Made by a program: the position numbers and the translations under genes. 52,295 nt of DNA, taken from NCBI GenBank assembly GCA_032251145.1, contig JAVVER010000008.1, positions 1 through 52,295 on the forward strand. Reading direction: 5' to 3'. The notes beneath the pieces were generated by a model that saw only the letters and a list, made by a program, of their open reading frames with translations, searched no databases and was not told where the DNA came from. Below are positions 16,055 through 25,220 of the stretch, in pieces. Origin of the DNA: BRH-c54 sp032251145. Lineage in GTDB: Bacteria; Bacteroidota; Bacteroidia; Flavobacteriales_E; Vicingaceae. The first letter of the stretch is position 1. The number at the start of each line of letters is the position of its first letter.

Positions 16055-18253
16055 ATGCAAACTATTGAAGCTCCGTTAACGGACTATTTGAAGAAATTTT
16101 TTGGATTTAATGGATTTAAAGGAGAACAGGAAGAGATTATCCAAAACCTTTTAGACGGAAATGACTCTTTTGTTATTATGCCTACAGGTGGAGGTAAATC
16201 ACTTTGTTACCAATTGCCAGCATTAATGTCGGAAGGTACCGCCATTATAGTTTCCCCCCTAATTGCCCTAATGAAAAACCAAGTAGATGCCATAAGAGGT
16301 TTTTCTGACAAAGATGGCATTGCCCATTTTTACAACTCTACGCTTAATAAAACAGAAGCCAAACAAGTTAAAAAAGATGTGCAAGATGGCATAACAAAAT
16401 TGCTTTATGTTGCTCCTGAATCACTTACTAAAGAGGAAAATATAGAGTTTTTAAAAAGCTTTAAAATTTCATTTTTTGCTATTGATGAGGCACATTGTAT
16501 TTCTGAGTGGGGACATGATTTTAGACCGGAATACCGAAGATTAAGAACCATTATTGAAGCTATAGACAGAGTGCCAATTATTGCACTTACAGCTACTGCT
16601 ACTCCAAAAGTTCAGGAAGATATTCAGAAAAACTTGGGGATGACGGAGGCAAGAGTGTTTAAAGCATCTTTTAATAGAGATAATTTATACTATGAAATTC
16701 GTCCGAAAAAAGATGTAAAGAAAGAGATTATACGTTTTGTTCGTCAGCACCAAGGAAAATCAGGAATTATATATTGTTTAAGCCGTAAAAAGGTAGAAGA
16801 AATTGCCGAACTACTTCAAGTAAACGGCATAAAAGCTCTTCCTTATCATGCTGGATTAGATTCTCATTCCAGAGTGAGGCATCAAGATATGTTTTTGATG
16901 GAAGAAGCCGATGTAATTGTAGCAACTATTGCTTTTGGGATGGGAATTGATAAGCCAGATGTGCGTTATGTAATTCACCATGACATTCCTAAAAGTTTAG
17001 AAAGTTATTATCAAGAAACAGGTAGAGCCGGAAGAGATGGAGGCGAAGGTATTTGTGTTGCTTATTACAGTTACAAAGACATTGAAAAACTAGAAAAATT
17101 CCTGCATGGCAAGCCAGTTGCTGAAATGGAAATTGGTATGCAGTTAATTTTCGAAATGGTTTCTTATGCCGAAACAGCGGTATGTAGAAGAAAACAATTG
17201 TTGAACTATTTTGGAGAAAAATACGATGAAAGCGATTGCCAAGACCAAGGAATGTGCGACAATTGTTCTAATCCGAAGGAAAAATTTGAAGGAAAAGATG
17301 ATGTGAAAGTTTTACTGGAAGCAGTTTTAGGCTTAAATGAAAACTTTAAATCTAAATACATTGCCCATTTTGTTGCCGGAAATGCTACATCAGAAATAAA
17401 ATCGTTTAACCATAATAATCATCAACTGTTTGGTAAAGGAAAAGATACTGACAAGGATGATAAGTACTGGGAAGCAGTTGTACGTCAGTGTACTATTGAA
17501 GGACTTTTAACCAAAGAAATTGAAAATTATGGAATACTAAGAGTAAGTGAACTAGGTAAAGCATTTATTAAAAATCCAACTTCTGTTACCTTAATAAAGC
17601 CAAATGATTATAGTGATGTTGATGATGGAGATGTAATTGTTCCCCAGAAAAGTAGTGGAGCTGCAGATGAAGCCTTATTCAATATTCTTAAAGATGTTAG
17701 AAAATCATTAGCAAAAGAATTAAAGTTACCGCCTTATGTAATTTTTCAAGACCCTTCCTTAGAGGATATGGCAACCCGATACCCAGTTACCATTGAGGAG
17801 TTAACCAATATAACTGGTGTTGGACAAGGGAAAGCTGAAAAATACGGTGAAGAATTTTTAGAAGTAATATCTCAATATGTTGAAGATAACGATATTGACC
17901 GACCAATGGATTTGGTGGTGAAATCTGTAGTGAACAAATCTGGTTTAAAAGTATATGTTATTCAAAGTATAGATAGAAAAATTGCTTTAGATGATATTGC
18001 AGATGCTAAAGGCATTGAATTAGGAGATGTAATTACTGAAATTGAGCATATTGTTCAATCGGGAACTAAAGTGAATCTTGATTATTATATTAATGAAGAA
18101 ATTGATGAAGCCGACCAAGAAGAAGTATTTGATTACTTTATGGAAGCAGAATCTGATAGTATAGAAGATGCTTTGTATGAATTTGATAATGCGTTTACTG
18201 AAGAAGAAATGCGTTTACTTAGAATCAAATTTATGTCGGAAGTAGCGAATTAA
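16055..18253 (+). CDS. recQ: ATP-dependent DNA helicase RecQ
   Basis: 732 aa 3'-5' helicase of recombination and repair. Walker A PTGGGKS (43-49), DEAH box near 145 in FAIDEAHCISEWGHDFRPE, helicase C-terminal motifs FGMGIDKPDVRYVIHHDIP and QETGRAGRDG. The zinc-binding RQC segment (about 375-410) has four Cys in CRRKQLL...CQDQGMCDNC. Winged helix about 420-520. HRDC domain about 545-625 (LPPYVIFQDPSLEDMA). A Bacteroidota-type acidic C-terminal extension runs about 625-732. It has all standard domains. A second, shorter RecQ lies at 22232-24136. The membrane transferase gene follows 25 bases downstream. Confidence 0.95.
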   Translation: MQTIEAPLTDYLKKFFGFNGFKGEQEEIIQNLLDGNDSFVIMPTGGGKSLCYQLPALMSEGTAIIVSPLIALMKNQVDAIRGFSDKDGIAHFYNSTLNKTEAKQVKKDVQDGITKLLYVAPESLTKEENIEFLKSFKISFFAIDEAHCISEWGHDFRPEYRRLRTIIEAIDRVPIIALTATATPKVQEDIQKNLGMTEARVFKASFNRDNLYYEIRPKKDVKKEIIRFVRQHQGKSGIIYCLSRKKVEEIAELLQVNGIKALPYHAGLDSHSRVRHQDMFLMEEADVIVATIAFGMGIDKPDVRYVIHHDIPKSLESYYQETGRAGRDGGEGICVAYYSYKDIEKLEKFLHGKPVAEMEIGMQLIFEMVSYAETAVCRRKQLLNYFGEKYDESDCQDQGMCDNCSNPKEKFEGKDDVKVLLEAVLGLNENFKSKYIAHFVAGNATSEIKSFNHNNHQLFGKGKDTDKDDKYWEAVVRQCTIEGLLTKEIENYGILRVSELGKAFIKNPTSVTLIKPNDYSDVDDGDVIVPQKSSGAADEALFNILKDVRKSLAKELKLPPYVIFQDPSLEDMATRYPVTIEELTNITGVGQGKAEKYGEEFLEVISQYVEDNDIDRPMDLVVKSVVNKSGLKVYVIQSIDRKIALDDIADAKGIELGDVITEIEHIVQSGTKVNLDYYINEEIDEADQEEVFDYFMEAESDSIEDALYEFDNAFTEEEMRLLRIKFMSEVAN

Positions 18254-18278
18254 TTTTATAGCGATTATAACCGCATAG

Positions 18279-19688
18279 ATGATATCCAAAATTGAATTAA
18301 AACAACTGTTTACTAATATTCGATTTTGGATATTTCTTTTTTTTATAATTAGGCTTGTAGGAATTACAAACCCTCCATTAGAAACAGGTCATAATTGGCG
18401 ACAAACAATTACTAATATGGTTGCCAGAAATATGGTGGAAAAAGATGCTCAATTCTTTTATCCTGAAATTGATATGGCGGGAGAATTATCTGGAATTAGT
18501 GGTTCAGAATTTCCATTTTTTAATTGGTTAATTTATTTATTTTCGTTGCTGTTCGATTATTCGCATTGGTTGGGAAGACTCATAAATTTATTAGTATCGA
18601 GCATAGGGATTTTCTATTTCTATAAACTCATAAAATCTTATTTCTCAAAAGAAATTGCTTTTAATGCTGCAATAATTTTACTGGCTTCGTTGTGGTTTTC
18701 TTTTTCAAGAAAAATTATGCCCGACACCTTCAGTATCTCGTTGGTTTTTATAGGAATGTATTACGGAAGTAGCTTTTTAAAATCGAATAACAAATTACAA
18801 CTGCTGCTATTTTTTGTCTTTACCACATTAGGAGTACTTTGTAAACTTCCTGTTATTTATCTTTTTGGGTTATACGCGTTGGTTTTCTTTTCAAAAACTA
18901 TTGATAATAAAAAGAAAATAGTAATAGGGGTTAGTTTAGCATTAACAACCACTTTAGCTTATGTTTGGTATTTTGTTTGGGTAGAATACCTGTTTCAAAC
19001 TTATCATTATCAGTTGTTTTTTCCTAAATCATTTCAGCAAGGGTTAATGGAAATAAAAGCATTTGTTCCGGAAACTTTTGAGCAATTTTATTTCAGTGCG
19101 TTGAGGTCTTATCTTGCTTTATTGTTTGTTATTGTCGGATTGGTCTTCTTTATTAAGAAAGAAAAATTATTATTGAAATCAACTTTTTTAATAGTAGTAA
19201 TGGTGTTTGTTGTTTTTATTATTAAAACTGGGAATGTTTTTCCAACGCATAATTATTATGTATTGCCTTTTGTGCCTATAATGGCATTTTTAGCAGCTTA
19301 TGGATTAAATAAAGTGCCATTAAAGTTAAGTTATGTGTTATTAGCAGTTATTGTTTTTGAAGGTGTTTTAAATCAGCAACACGATTTTTTTATAAAAAAT
19401 AGTGAAAAATATAAATTAAAAGTAGAGCAAATTGCAGCAACATCAATTGAAAAAGATGCGTTGATTGTTATTAACGGAGGAGAATCTCCACAAGAATTAT
19501 ATTTTACCAACAGAAGAGGTTGGACAGTTGAACATTCAAAACTTTTATCTCCAACTTTTATAGATTCATTGGCGAATAGAGGAGCTGCTTATTTAATTCT
19601 CGACAAGAAAAAAGAACCAAAAGTAACAACCAACTATCCAACAATTTATACAGATGACTTTTTTGAAATTGTACAGTTAAAAGACTAG
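18279..19688 (+). CDS. GT39-like (ArnT/PMT-type) membrane glycosyltransferase
   Basis: 469 aa multi-spanning protein with about 10-12 hydrophobic segments and the early periplasmic loop NPPLETGHNWRQTITNMVARN, typical of the PMT_2 / dolichyl-phosphate-mannose transferase group that moves a sugar from a lipid carrier. The C-terminal 90 residues form a soluble domain (DALIVINGGESPQELYFTNRRGW). Donor and acceptor are unknown. Its TAG abuts the stop codon of the convergent GH16 gene with no bases between. Confidence 0.8.
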   Translation: MISKIELKQLFTNIRFWIFLFFIIRLVGITNPPLETGHNWRQTITNMVARNMVEKDAQFFYPEIDMAGELSGISGSEFPFFNWLIYLFSLLFDYSHWLGRLINLLVSSIGIFYFYKLIKSYFSKEIAFNAAIILLASLWFSFSRKIMPDTFSISLVFIGMYYGSSFLKSNNKLQLLLFFVFTTLGVLCKLPVIYLFGLYALVFFSKTIDNKKKIVIGVSLALTTTLAYVWYFVWVEYLFQTYHYQLFFPKSFQQGLMEIKAFVPETFEQFYFSALRSYLALLFVIVGLVFFIKKEKLLLKSTFLIVVMVFVVFIIKTGNVFPTHNYYVLPFVPIMAFLAAYGLNKVPLKLSYVLLAVIVFEGVLNQQHDFFIKNSEKYKLKVEQIAATSIEKDALIVINGGESPQELYFTNRRGWTVEHSKLLSPTFIDSLANRGAAYLILDKKKEPKVTTNYPTIYTDDFFEIVQLKD

Positions 19689-20459
19689 TTATTCATTTCT
19701 TTGGTAAACCCTAACATAATCTATTTCAAAATAGTTAGGGAAAATAGCTTCCTCAAGGTTCATTTCTTTCATTTCGCTTACCGCATTACTAATGATAATG
19801 TGCATAGGAAAATTCATGGTTTTAACACCTCTTCTTGCTGTTCGGAATTTTTTATTGTTGTAATACCAGATGATTTTTTTGGGAGTCCACTCAACTGCAT
19901 AGGTTTGAAAACCTTCAGAAGCATCATCATCAATTTTATAATTTTTAGTTTGGCGTTTATTTTTTCCTCTTTTGGTTTTCCAATGTTGAGAGGTACTCCA
20001 ATTATTAGGATGACTTGTGTAGAATTCAAAAATATCTATTTCTGGAGGCCATTGCTCGGTGCTTACTAACCAGAATGCTGGCCAAAAACCTGTGCCTGTT
20101 GGATTTTTGCTTCTAATTTCAAAATAACCATACTGTTGCTTAAAAGAAAAATGGCAATCTATTAATCCGGAAGTATATGGAATACCACTTTTTTCTTCTT
20201 TTTTTTCAGCTTTAATTAATAAGGATGAATCTGAAAATTCAAATTGATTTTCCCCATAATAAACAATATCGTTTTCGTAGTTTCTTCCACCCCAATAAAA
20301 AGAAGTTTGCCATTTGGTTTTATCCAACACCGTATCATTAAATTCATCATTAAAAGTAAGTGTCCAACCTTCTTTTTCTATTGGATTTTGGGCAATCCCA
20401 AAAGTCGTTAAAAACAACAACAAATTAATTAGATAGCTTTTTTTAGATAGCGATTTCAT
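19689..20459 (-). CDS. Secreted glycoside hydrolase family 16 protein
   Basis: 256 aa with a signal peptide (about 1-24, ending FGIAQ). It has the GH16 jelly-roll with FNDEFND near the start and the catalytic motif EIDIFEF (nucleophile Glu, Asp, acid/base Glu in the ExDxxE spacing) near residue 140. HVEWTP-like and Trp-rich segments and a YVRVYQ ending are present. Family members cleave beta-1,3/1,4-glucans or algal galactans; the exact substrate cannot be read here. There is no T9SS sorting domain, so it is probably periplasmic or exported otherwise. It lies 3 bases after maf on the same strand, with UbiA in front, an unusual operon setting for a hydrolase. Confidence 0.88.
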   Translation of the reverse strand: MKSLSKKSYLINLLLFLTTFGIAQNPIEKEGWTLTFNDEFNDTVLDKTKWQTSFYWGGRNYENDIVYYGENQFEFSDSSLLIKAEKKEEKSGIPYTSGLIDCHFSFKQQYGYFEIRSKNPTGTGFWPAFWLVSTEQWPPEIDIFEFYTSHPNNWSTSQHWKTKRGKNKRQTKNYKIDDDASEGFQTYAVEWTPKKIIWYYNNKKFRTARRGVKTMNFPMHIIISNAVSEMKEMNLEEAIFPNYFEIDYVRVYQRNE

Positions 20460-20462
20460 TGC

Positions 20463-21041
20463 TTAAAATTTAATCAATTCTTCATAAACTTCTTTTACAG
20501 GCAATCCCATAACATTAAAATAAGAACCTACAATTTTTTCAATGCCAATGTAGCCTATCCATTCTTGGATGCCATAACTACCAGCTTTATCGTAAGGTTG
20601 GTAGTTTTCTATGTAATAGTTTATTTCATCTGAAGTAAGGGGTTTAAAATATACCTCTGTAGAAACAGCAAAAGAATGTTGTTTAGAAACTGTTGTTAAC
20701 GTTACAGCAGTAATTACTTCATGTTTTTTGCCGGATAATTCTCCAAGCATTGTTATAGCATGTTGTTTGTTTGTTGGCTTGCCCAGAATTTTTTTACCCA
20801 AACATACAATGGTGTCCGAAGTAAGTAAAATTTCGTTGGTTTGTAAGTCGTTTTTAAAAGCTTTTGCCTTTAACTCACTTAAAAATAGGGCTACCTCTTT
20901 ACCTTTTAGTTCTGGAGGATAAACCTCTTCAACTTCTTTTAGTCGTATTTCAAAATCAACACCAATATCTTTAAGCAATTGTTGTCTTCTTGGCGATTTA
21001 GAAGCTAAAATTAGTTGAAGTTTACTGAGTTTTGAATGCAT
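20463..21041 (-). CDS. maf: Maf family nucleotide pyrophosphatase
   Basis: 192 aa. The N-terminal LILASKSPRRQQLL is the Maf signature. TSDTIVCLGKKILGKP and the C-terminal YDKAGSYGIQ...GSYFNVMGLPV complete the active site. It hydrolyses dTTP/UTP and modified nucleotides to monophosphates (YhdE-type). Its ATG overlaps the TAA of the upstream prenyltransferase by one base (TAATG), which suggests translational coupling. Confidence 0.94.
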   Translation of the reverse strand: MHSKLSKLQLILASKSPRRQQLLKDIGVDFEIRLKEVEEVYPPELKGKEVALFLSELKAKAFKNDLQTNEILLTSDTIVCLGKKILGKPTNKQHAITMLGELSGKKHEVITAVTLTTVSKQHSFAVSTEVYFKPLTSDEINYYIENYQPYDKAGSYGIQEWIGYIGIEKIVGSYFNVMGLPVKEVYEELIKF

Positions 21042-22066
21042 TAAAATGAAGTAATTACGTAGTTGAAAATAGCAAGATAAACAATACCAAACAACATAAT
21101 TAGTTTCATGATTTTGCTAATAAAGGTATAGTCTTCTTTTTTAGTAGCGTTTTTAATTTTAATAAATAAATAACCTAAAGGAAACTGTACCAATACTAAA
21201 AAGTAAAATAGCGAAAAAGTATCTCCCATTAAAAGTTGTTTGTATTGCAAATAAGCCAAGAAAACCATCATTACAACAATAATAAACTGACATACTTTTT
21301 TGGCAGTATTTATACCATATATAATAGGTAAGGTTCTGCTATAAAATTTTCGGTCGCCTTCATAGTCTTCAATATCTTTAATTATTTCTCTAATCATGGT
21401 GCTAAGGAAGGCAAATAAAGTAAACCCTAACACCCATTTCATAATAATAGAAAAGTTCTGATGGATTAATATTCTAATATCATTAGCATCTAACATATTT
21501 TCGTAAAAGGGTAATAGTTTAGCTATAGTAATATCGATGTTTTGATATTGTAGTAGCATTTCATATAAACCCGCTACAAAAGGAACTAAAGCTGCTAAAC
21601 TAGCTACAACAATGTTTCCAGTAAGTAATTGTTTTTTAAACGAAACAGAATAATACCATAATGCTCCAACTACCAACACCTGAATAGCTGCCAATTTTAT
21701 CATCCCCATAGTATAGGCAACATAAATAGCTATAAATATTGCCAAGAAATTAATTACAATGTGAGCTCCCATTGCTACTCTTCTTTTAATATGTTTACCT
21801 ATTAAAACTTCTTTAGGATTATTTACCCTGTCAATTTTCACATCAAAATAATCATTAATAATATAGCCTGCAGCTGCAATAAGCACGGTAGATAAGCTTA
21901 AAAGAAAAAAATTGAGTTCCGATAGCAGAAAATTAACAACCTCAGTATCTGTCATGTTGGTTATGATAGCATATATAAGTCCATACCGAATAGCATATTG
22001 CGTTAATACAATAATCAATAAATTTGGTAAACGAATAAGTTTTATAAATGCTAAAAATGAGCTCAT
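21041..22066 (-). CDS. UbiA-family prenyltransferase (GGGP synthase-like)
   Basis: 342 aa from ATG 22066 (MSSFLAFIKLIRLPN). The frame is open to 22126, but the added stretch is not family-like. The integral membrane aromatic/glycerol prenyltransferase fold has about 8-9 segments. First Asp motif NDYFDVKIDRVNNP (Mg-diphosphate binding); second motif DIEDYEGDRKFYSRTLP. Bacteroidota proteins of this type are usually named geranylgeranylglycerol-phosphate geranylgeranyltransferase; whether this one makes archaeal-type ether lipid or a quinone precursor is unknown. It is first in an operon with maf and the GH16 gene. Confidence 0.85.
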   Translation of the reverse strand: MSSFLAFIKLIRLPNLLIIVLTQYAIRYGLIYAIITNMTDTEVVNFLLSELNFFLLSLSTVLIAAAGYIINDYFDVKIDRVNNPKEVLIGKHIKRRVAMGAHIVINFLAIFIAIYVAYTMGMIKLAAIQVLVVGALWYYSVSFKKQLLTGNIVVASLAALVPFVAGLYEMLLQYQNIDITIAKLLPFYENMLDANDIRILIHQNFSIIMKWVLGFTLFAFLSTMIREIIKDIEDYEGDRKFYSRTLPIIYGINTAKKVCQFIIVVMMVFLAYLQYKQLLMGDTFSLFYFLVLVQFPLGYLFIKIKNATKKEDYTFISKIMKLIMLFGIVYLAIFNYVITSF

Positions 22067-22231
22067 TGCTTCGTTGTTCAATTGTATGTAAAAGTATAAA
22101 AACTTCTTTAGAAATTTACATTGCAAAATAAATGATTAAAACTCGACTTTATTACAAAGCTTAAGATTCATTTTAATTATTTAATTTACGTTTATGTATT
22201 TTTACAAAAGCAAATACAGCTATAGTAGTTT

Positions 22232-24136
22232 ATGGACATACATCAAGTTTTACTAAAATATTGGGGCTACTCAGCATTTCGACCTTTACAGGAAGATATA
22301 ATTAATGCTGCATTAAAAGGTGAAGACACCTTGGCTTTATTGCCAACAGGAGGTGGGAAATCTATTTGCTTTCAGGTGCCGGCATTAGCTATGGATGGTA
22401 TTTGTGTAGTAATTTCTCCACTTATTGCTTTAATGAAAGATCAGGTGGAGAACTTGCAAAAAAGAGACATAAAAGCCGTAGCCATTTATTCGGGTATGAC
22501 CAAAAGAGAGATAGATACTGCTTTAGACAATTGTGTGTATGGTAAGGTAAAGTTTTTATATATATCTCCCGAAAGATTAGAAACCGATATTTTTAAAGCT
22601 CGCTTGGAAAAAATGAATGTGAATTTATTTGCCATTGATGAATCGCATTGTATTTCTCAGTGGGGCTATGATTTTCGTCCGTCTTATTTAAATATTATAA
22701 AACTTAGAGAGTTAAAACCTGAAGTGCCTTTTTTGGCACTTACTGCAACAGCAACCCCAGAGGTAGTCATAGATATTCAAAAACAATTGGGTTTTAAGAA
22801 AGAAAATGTACTCCAAAAAAGTTTTGAGCGAAAAAATTTATCTTATGTAGTGCTTAATGAAGAAGATAAACTGAACAGATTGCTTAAAATTTTAAACAAA
22901 GTAAAAGGCACTTCTGTGGTGTATGTAAGAAGTAGAAAAAAAACAAAAGAAGTAGCTCAGTTTTTAATTCAAAATAGGGTTTCTGCAGATTTTTACCATG
23001 CAGGATTGATAAATGATGAAAGAAGTAGAAAACAGCTCGATTGGATTAACAATAAAATTAGAGTAATCGTTTCTACCAACGCTTTCGGAATGGGAATAGA
23101 CAAGCCTGATGTTAGAACAGTAGTACATTTAGATTTGCCCGATTCTTTAGAAGCTTACTTTCAGGAAGCAGGTAGAGCAGGTAGAGATGAAAAAAAAGCC
23201 TTTGCTATTTTGTTGGTTGAACAAGCCGACAGAATGGATTTAGAACAACGAATTATTAATAGTTTTCCGCCAATAGAAACCATAAAACAAGTATATCAGG
23301 CGTTAGCAAATTATTATCAAATACCTATTGGAGCAGCTTTGTCGGAAAGTTATAATTTCGATATTGTAGCTTTTAGCAAACAATATAATTTACAAGTAAC
23401 TACCGTTTTTAATTGCTTAAAATTTTTAGAAAAAGAGGCTTACATCATTTTATCAGAAGCTTATTATCAACCTTCACGAATAAAAATTGAGGTAAATAAA
23501 ACAGTTTTGTACGACTTTCAGGTAAAAAATTCTAAGTACGATTTTTTCATTAAAACCTTGCTACGTTCCTATTCAGGCCTATTCGAAAATTATACTAAAA
23601 TTGATGAAAATGACTTAGCGAAAAGGCTTTCTACCGATAGAAAAACCATAATAAAAGCCTTAGATTTTCTGCATAACTCTCAAATTATAGATTATATAAA
23701 ACAAACACAATTGCCCCAAATAACTTATACCACACCAAGGCTAGATATAAAAGAGGTAACTATTTCAGCAGCCAATTATCACGAAAGAAAAAAAATTGCC
23801 ATTAAAAAGATGGAAAGCGTAATTTATTATTCATCGGTTACTCACAAATGCCGTAGTGAAATGTTGTTAGCTTATTTTGGCGAGAAGGACACTTATAAAT
23901 GTGGTGTTTGCGATATTTGTTTAGAAAGAAATAAATTAGAATTAAGCGATATGGAGTTTTCTACTGTATCTAACCAAATAAAAGATTTTTTGCATGAGCA
24001 GCCGCTAACATTAACAGAATTGGTAAATAAAATACAAGGTGTTCGTGAAGATAAAACCGTAAAAGTATTACAGTGGTTAATAGATAATAGTAAAATAAAA
24101 ACCAACTCAGAAAACTTGCTTGAATGGAGAAAATAA
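22232..24136 (+). CDS. RecQ-family ATP-dependent DNA helicase, short form
   Basis: 634 aa. Walker A PTGGGKS near 41-47. Motif II is DESH (FAIDESHCISQWGYDFRP) instead of the DEAH of the paralogue at 16055. FGMGIDKPDVRTVVHLDLP and EAGRAGRDE are present. The zinc module HKCRSEMLLAYFG...YKCGVCDIC (about 550-575) is intact. There is no HRDC domain; a short winged-helix-like tail ends the protein. Many Bacteroidota carry this second RecQ. The acetyltransferase gene starts 13 bases inside its 3' end. Confidence 0.93.
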   Translation: MDIHQVLLKYWGYSAFRPLQEDIINAALKGEDTLALLPTGGGKSICFQVPALAMDGICVVISPLIALMKDQVENLQKRDIKAVAIYSGMTKREIDTALDNCVYGKVKFLYISPERLETDIFKARLEKMNVNLFAIDESHCISQWGYDFRPSYLNIIKLRELKPEVPFLALTATATPEVVIDIQKQLGFKKENVLQKSFERKNLSYVVLNEEDKLNRLLKILNKVKGTSVVYVRSRKKTKEVAQFLIQNRVSADFYHAGLINDERSRKQLDWINNKIRVIVSTNAFGMGIDKPDVRTVVHLDLPDSLEAYFQEAGRAGRDEKKAFAILLVEQADRMDLEQRIINSFPPIETIKQVYQALANYYQIPIGAALSESYNFDIVAFSKQYNLQVTTVFNCLKFLEKEAYIILSEAYYQPSRIKIEVNKTVLYDFQVKNSKYDFFIKTLLRSYSGLFENYTKIDENDLAKRLSTDRKTIIKALDFLHNSQIIDYIKQTQLPQITYTTPRLDIKEVTISAANYHERKKIAIKKMESVIYYSSVTHKCRSEMLLAYFGEKDTYKCGVCDICLERNKLELSDMEFSTVSNQIKDFLHEQPLTLTELVNKIQGVREDKTVKVLQWLIDNSKIKTNSENLLEWRK

Positions 24137-24573
24137 ACTGGAAAATAGCTACTTTTTATGAATTGAGTAATGATGAATTATTTGATGTTTTTGCGTTACG
24201 CACTGCTATATTTGTGGTGGAGCAAGATTGTCCTTATCAGGAAGTAGATGAAACCGACAAATTTGCTTTTCATGTGTTGGGAATAATAAATAAGGAGTTA
24301 GTAGCTGTTGCGAGAATTGTTCCTCCGAGCCAACCCAGCAATGAAGTTAAAATTGGTAGAGTAGCAGTAAAAAAGGGCTTTAGAAGACAAAAAATTGCTG
24401 ATAAAATGATGGAGCAATGTTTTAGTTTTATTAAGCAACAATGGGAAAAACTACCTATTACTATTTCTGCACAACAATACCTCATTGATTTTTATGCTAA
24501 CCACAATTTTAAGGTAGAAGGAAAAGGATATTTAGAAGATGGTATTCCACATGTAAGGATGGTGAGGCTTTAG
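24124..24573 (+). CDS. ElaA-type GNAT acetyltransferase
   Basis: 149 aa. The opening ELSNDELFDVFALRTAIFVVEQDCPYQEVDETD is the ElaA signature. The acetyl-CoA loop region IGRVAVKKGFRRQKIADKMME and the final FKVEGKGYLEDGIPHVRM match GNAT motifs. Substrate unknown. It overlaps the recQ-like gene by 13 bases, so it is probably co-translated. Confidence 0.9.
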   Translation: MEKINWKIATFYELSNDELFDVFALRTAIFVVEQDCPYQEVDETDKFAFHVLGIINKELVAVARIVPPSQPSNEVKIGRVAVKKGFRRQKIADKMMEQCFSFIKQQWEKLPITISAQQYLIDFYANHNFKVEGKGYLEDGIPHVRMVRL

Positions 24574-24650
24574 TCTAAATTAATCCCTAAAAACGAGATT
24601 TTTATACTCTCCTTATTAAGTTAATTATAAAAAACACTACTTTTACCTTT

Positions 24651-25208
24651 ATGGAAGCAGGAAGTATATTTTTAGTAGTTGTTGCATTAGTTTTGCTTTT
24701 AATGGTGTACAACTACAATAAAATCATCAAAAAGAAAAATGCCATCAGAAGAGCAGAATCGGCATTAGATACTTATTTAAAAAAACGTTTTGATCTTATT
24801 CCCAATTTGGTACATATTGCCAATAAATCTATTGCTAACGAGCAGCAATTAATTTCAGAAATTTCTAATCAGCACTCCAAATTACTGACGCAAAATACGA
24901 ATAACCTTCACACTCCTGCGTTTAATAAAATTTACCAAGATGTAGCTTTATTGATAAACAAAGTTACTCATGACAAAATTATAACAAGCAATAATAATTA
25001 TGTGCAATTACAACAAACTTGGAACAAAACCGAAGAACATATTGCTGCAGCCAGAAGATTTTACAACGATTCTATTTATGAATACAACACCACCATCAAT
25101 TCTTTTCCCGCATCTATGTTAACCAATATGTTTAAATTTCAACCAGTTGCTTATTGGGAAATTGATGAGGAGGAAAGAAAAAATATTAATGCAAAAAACC
25201 TTCTTTAA
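24651..25208 (+). CDS. LemA family protein
   Basis: 185 aa. One N-terminal membrane segment (about 5-21) is followed by KKKNAIRRAESALDTYLKKRFDLIPNLV, the core LemA signature, then a long helical bundle ending FKFQPVAYWEIDEEERK. It is anchored to the inner membrane. Function in bacteria is poorly known, often linked to envelope stress or protein quality control. It is paired with the DUF3137 gene 12 bases downstream, a common Bacteroidota arrangement. Confidence 0.9.
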   Translation: MEAGSIFLVVVALVLLLMVYNYNKIIKKKNAIRRAESALDTYLKKRFDLIPNLVHIANKSIANEQQLISEISNQHSKLLTQNTNNLHTPAFNKIYQDVALLINKVTHDKIITSNNNYVQLQQTWNKTEEHIAAARRFYNDSIYEYNTTINSFPASMLTNMFKFQPVAYWEIDEEERKNINAKNLL

Positions 25209-25220
25209 TATTGTTGTGAT

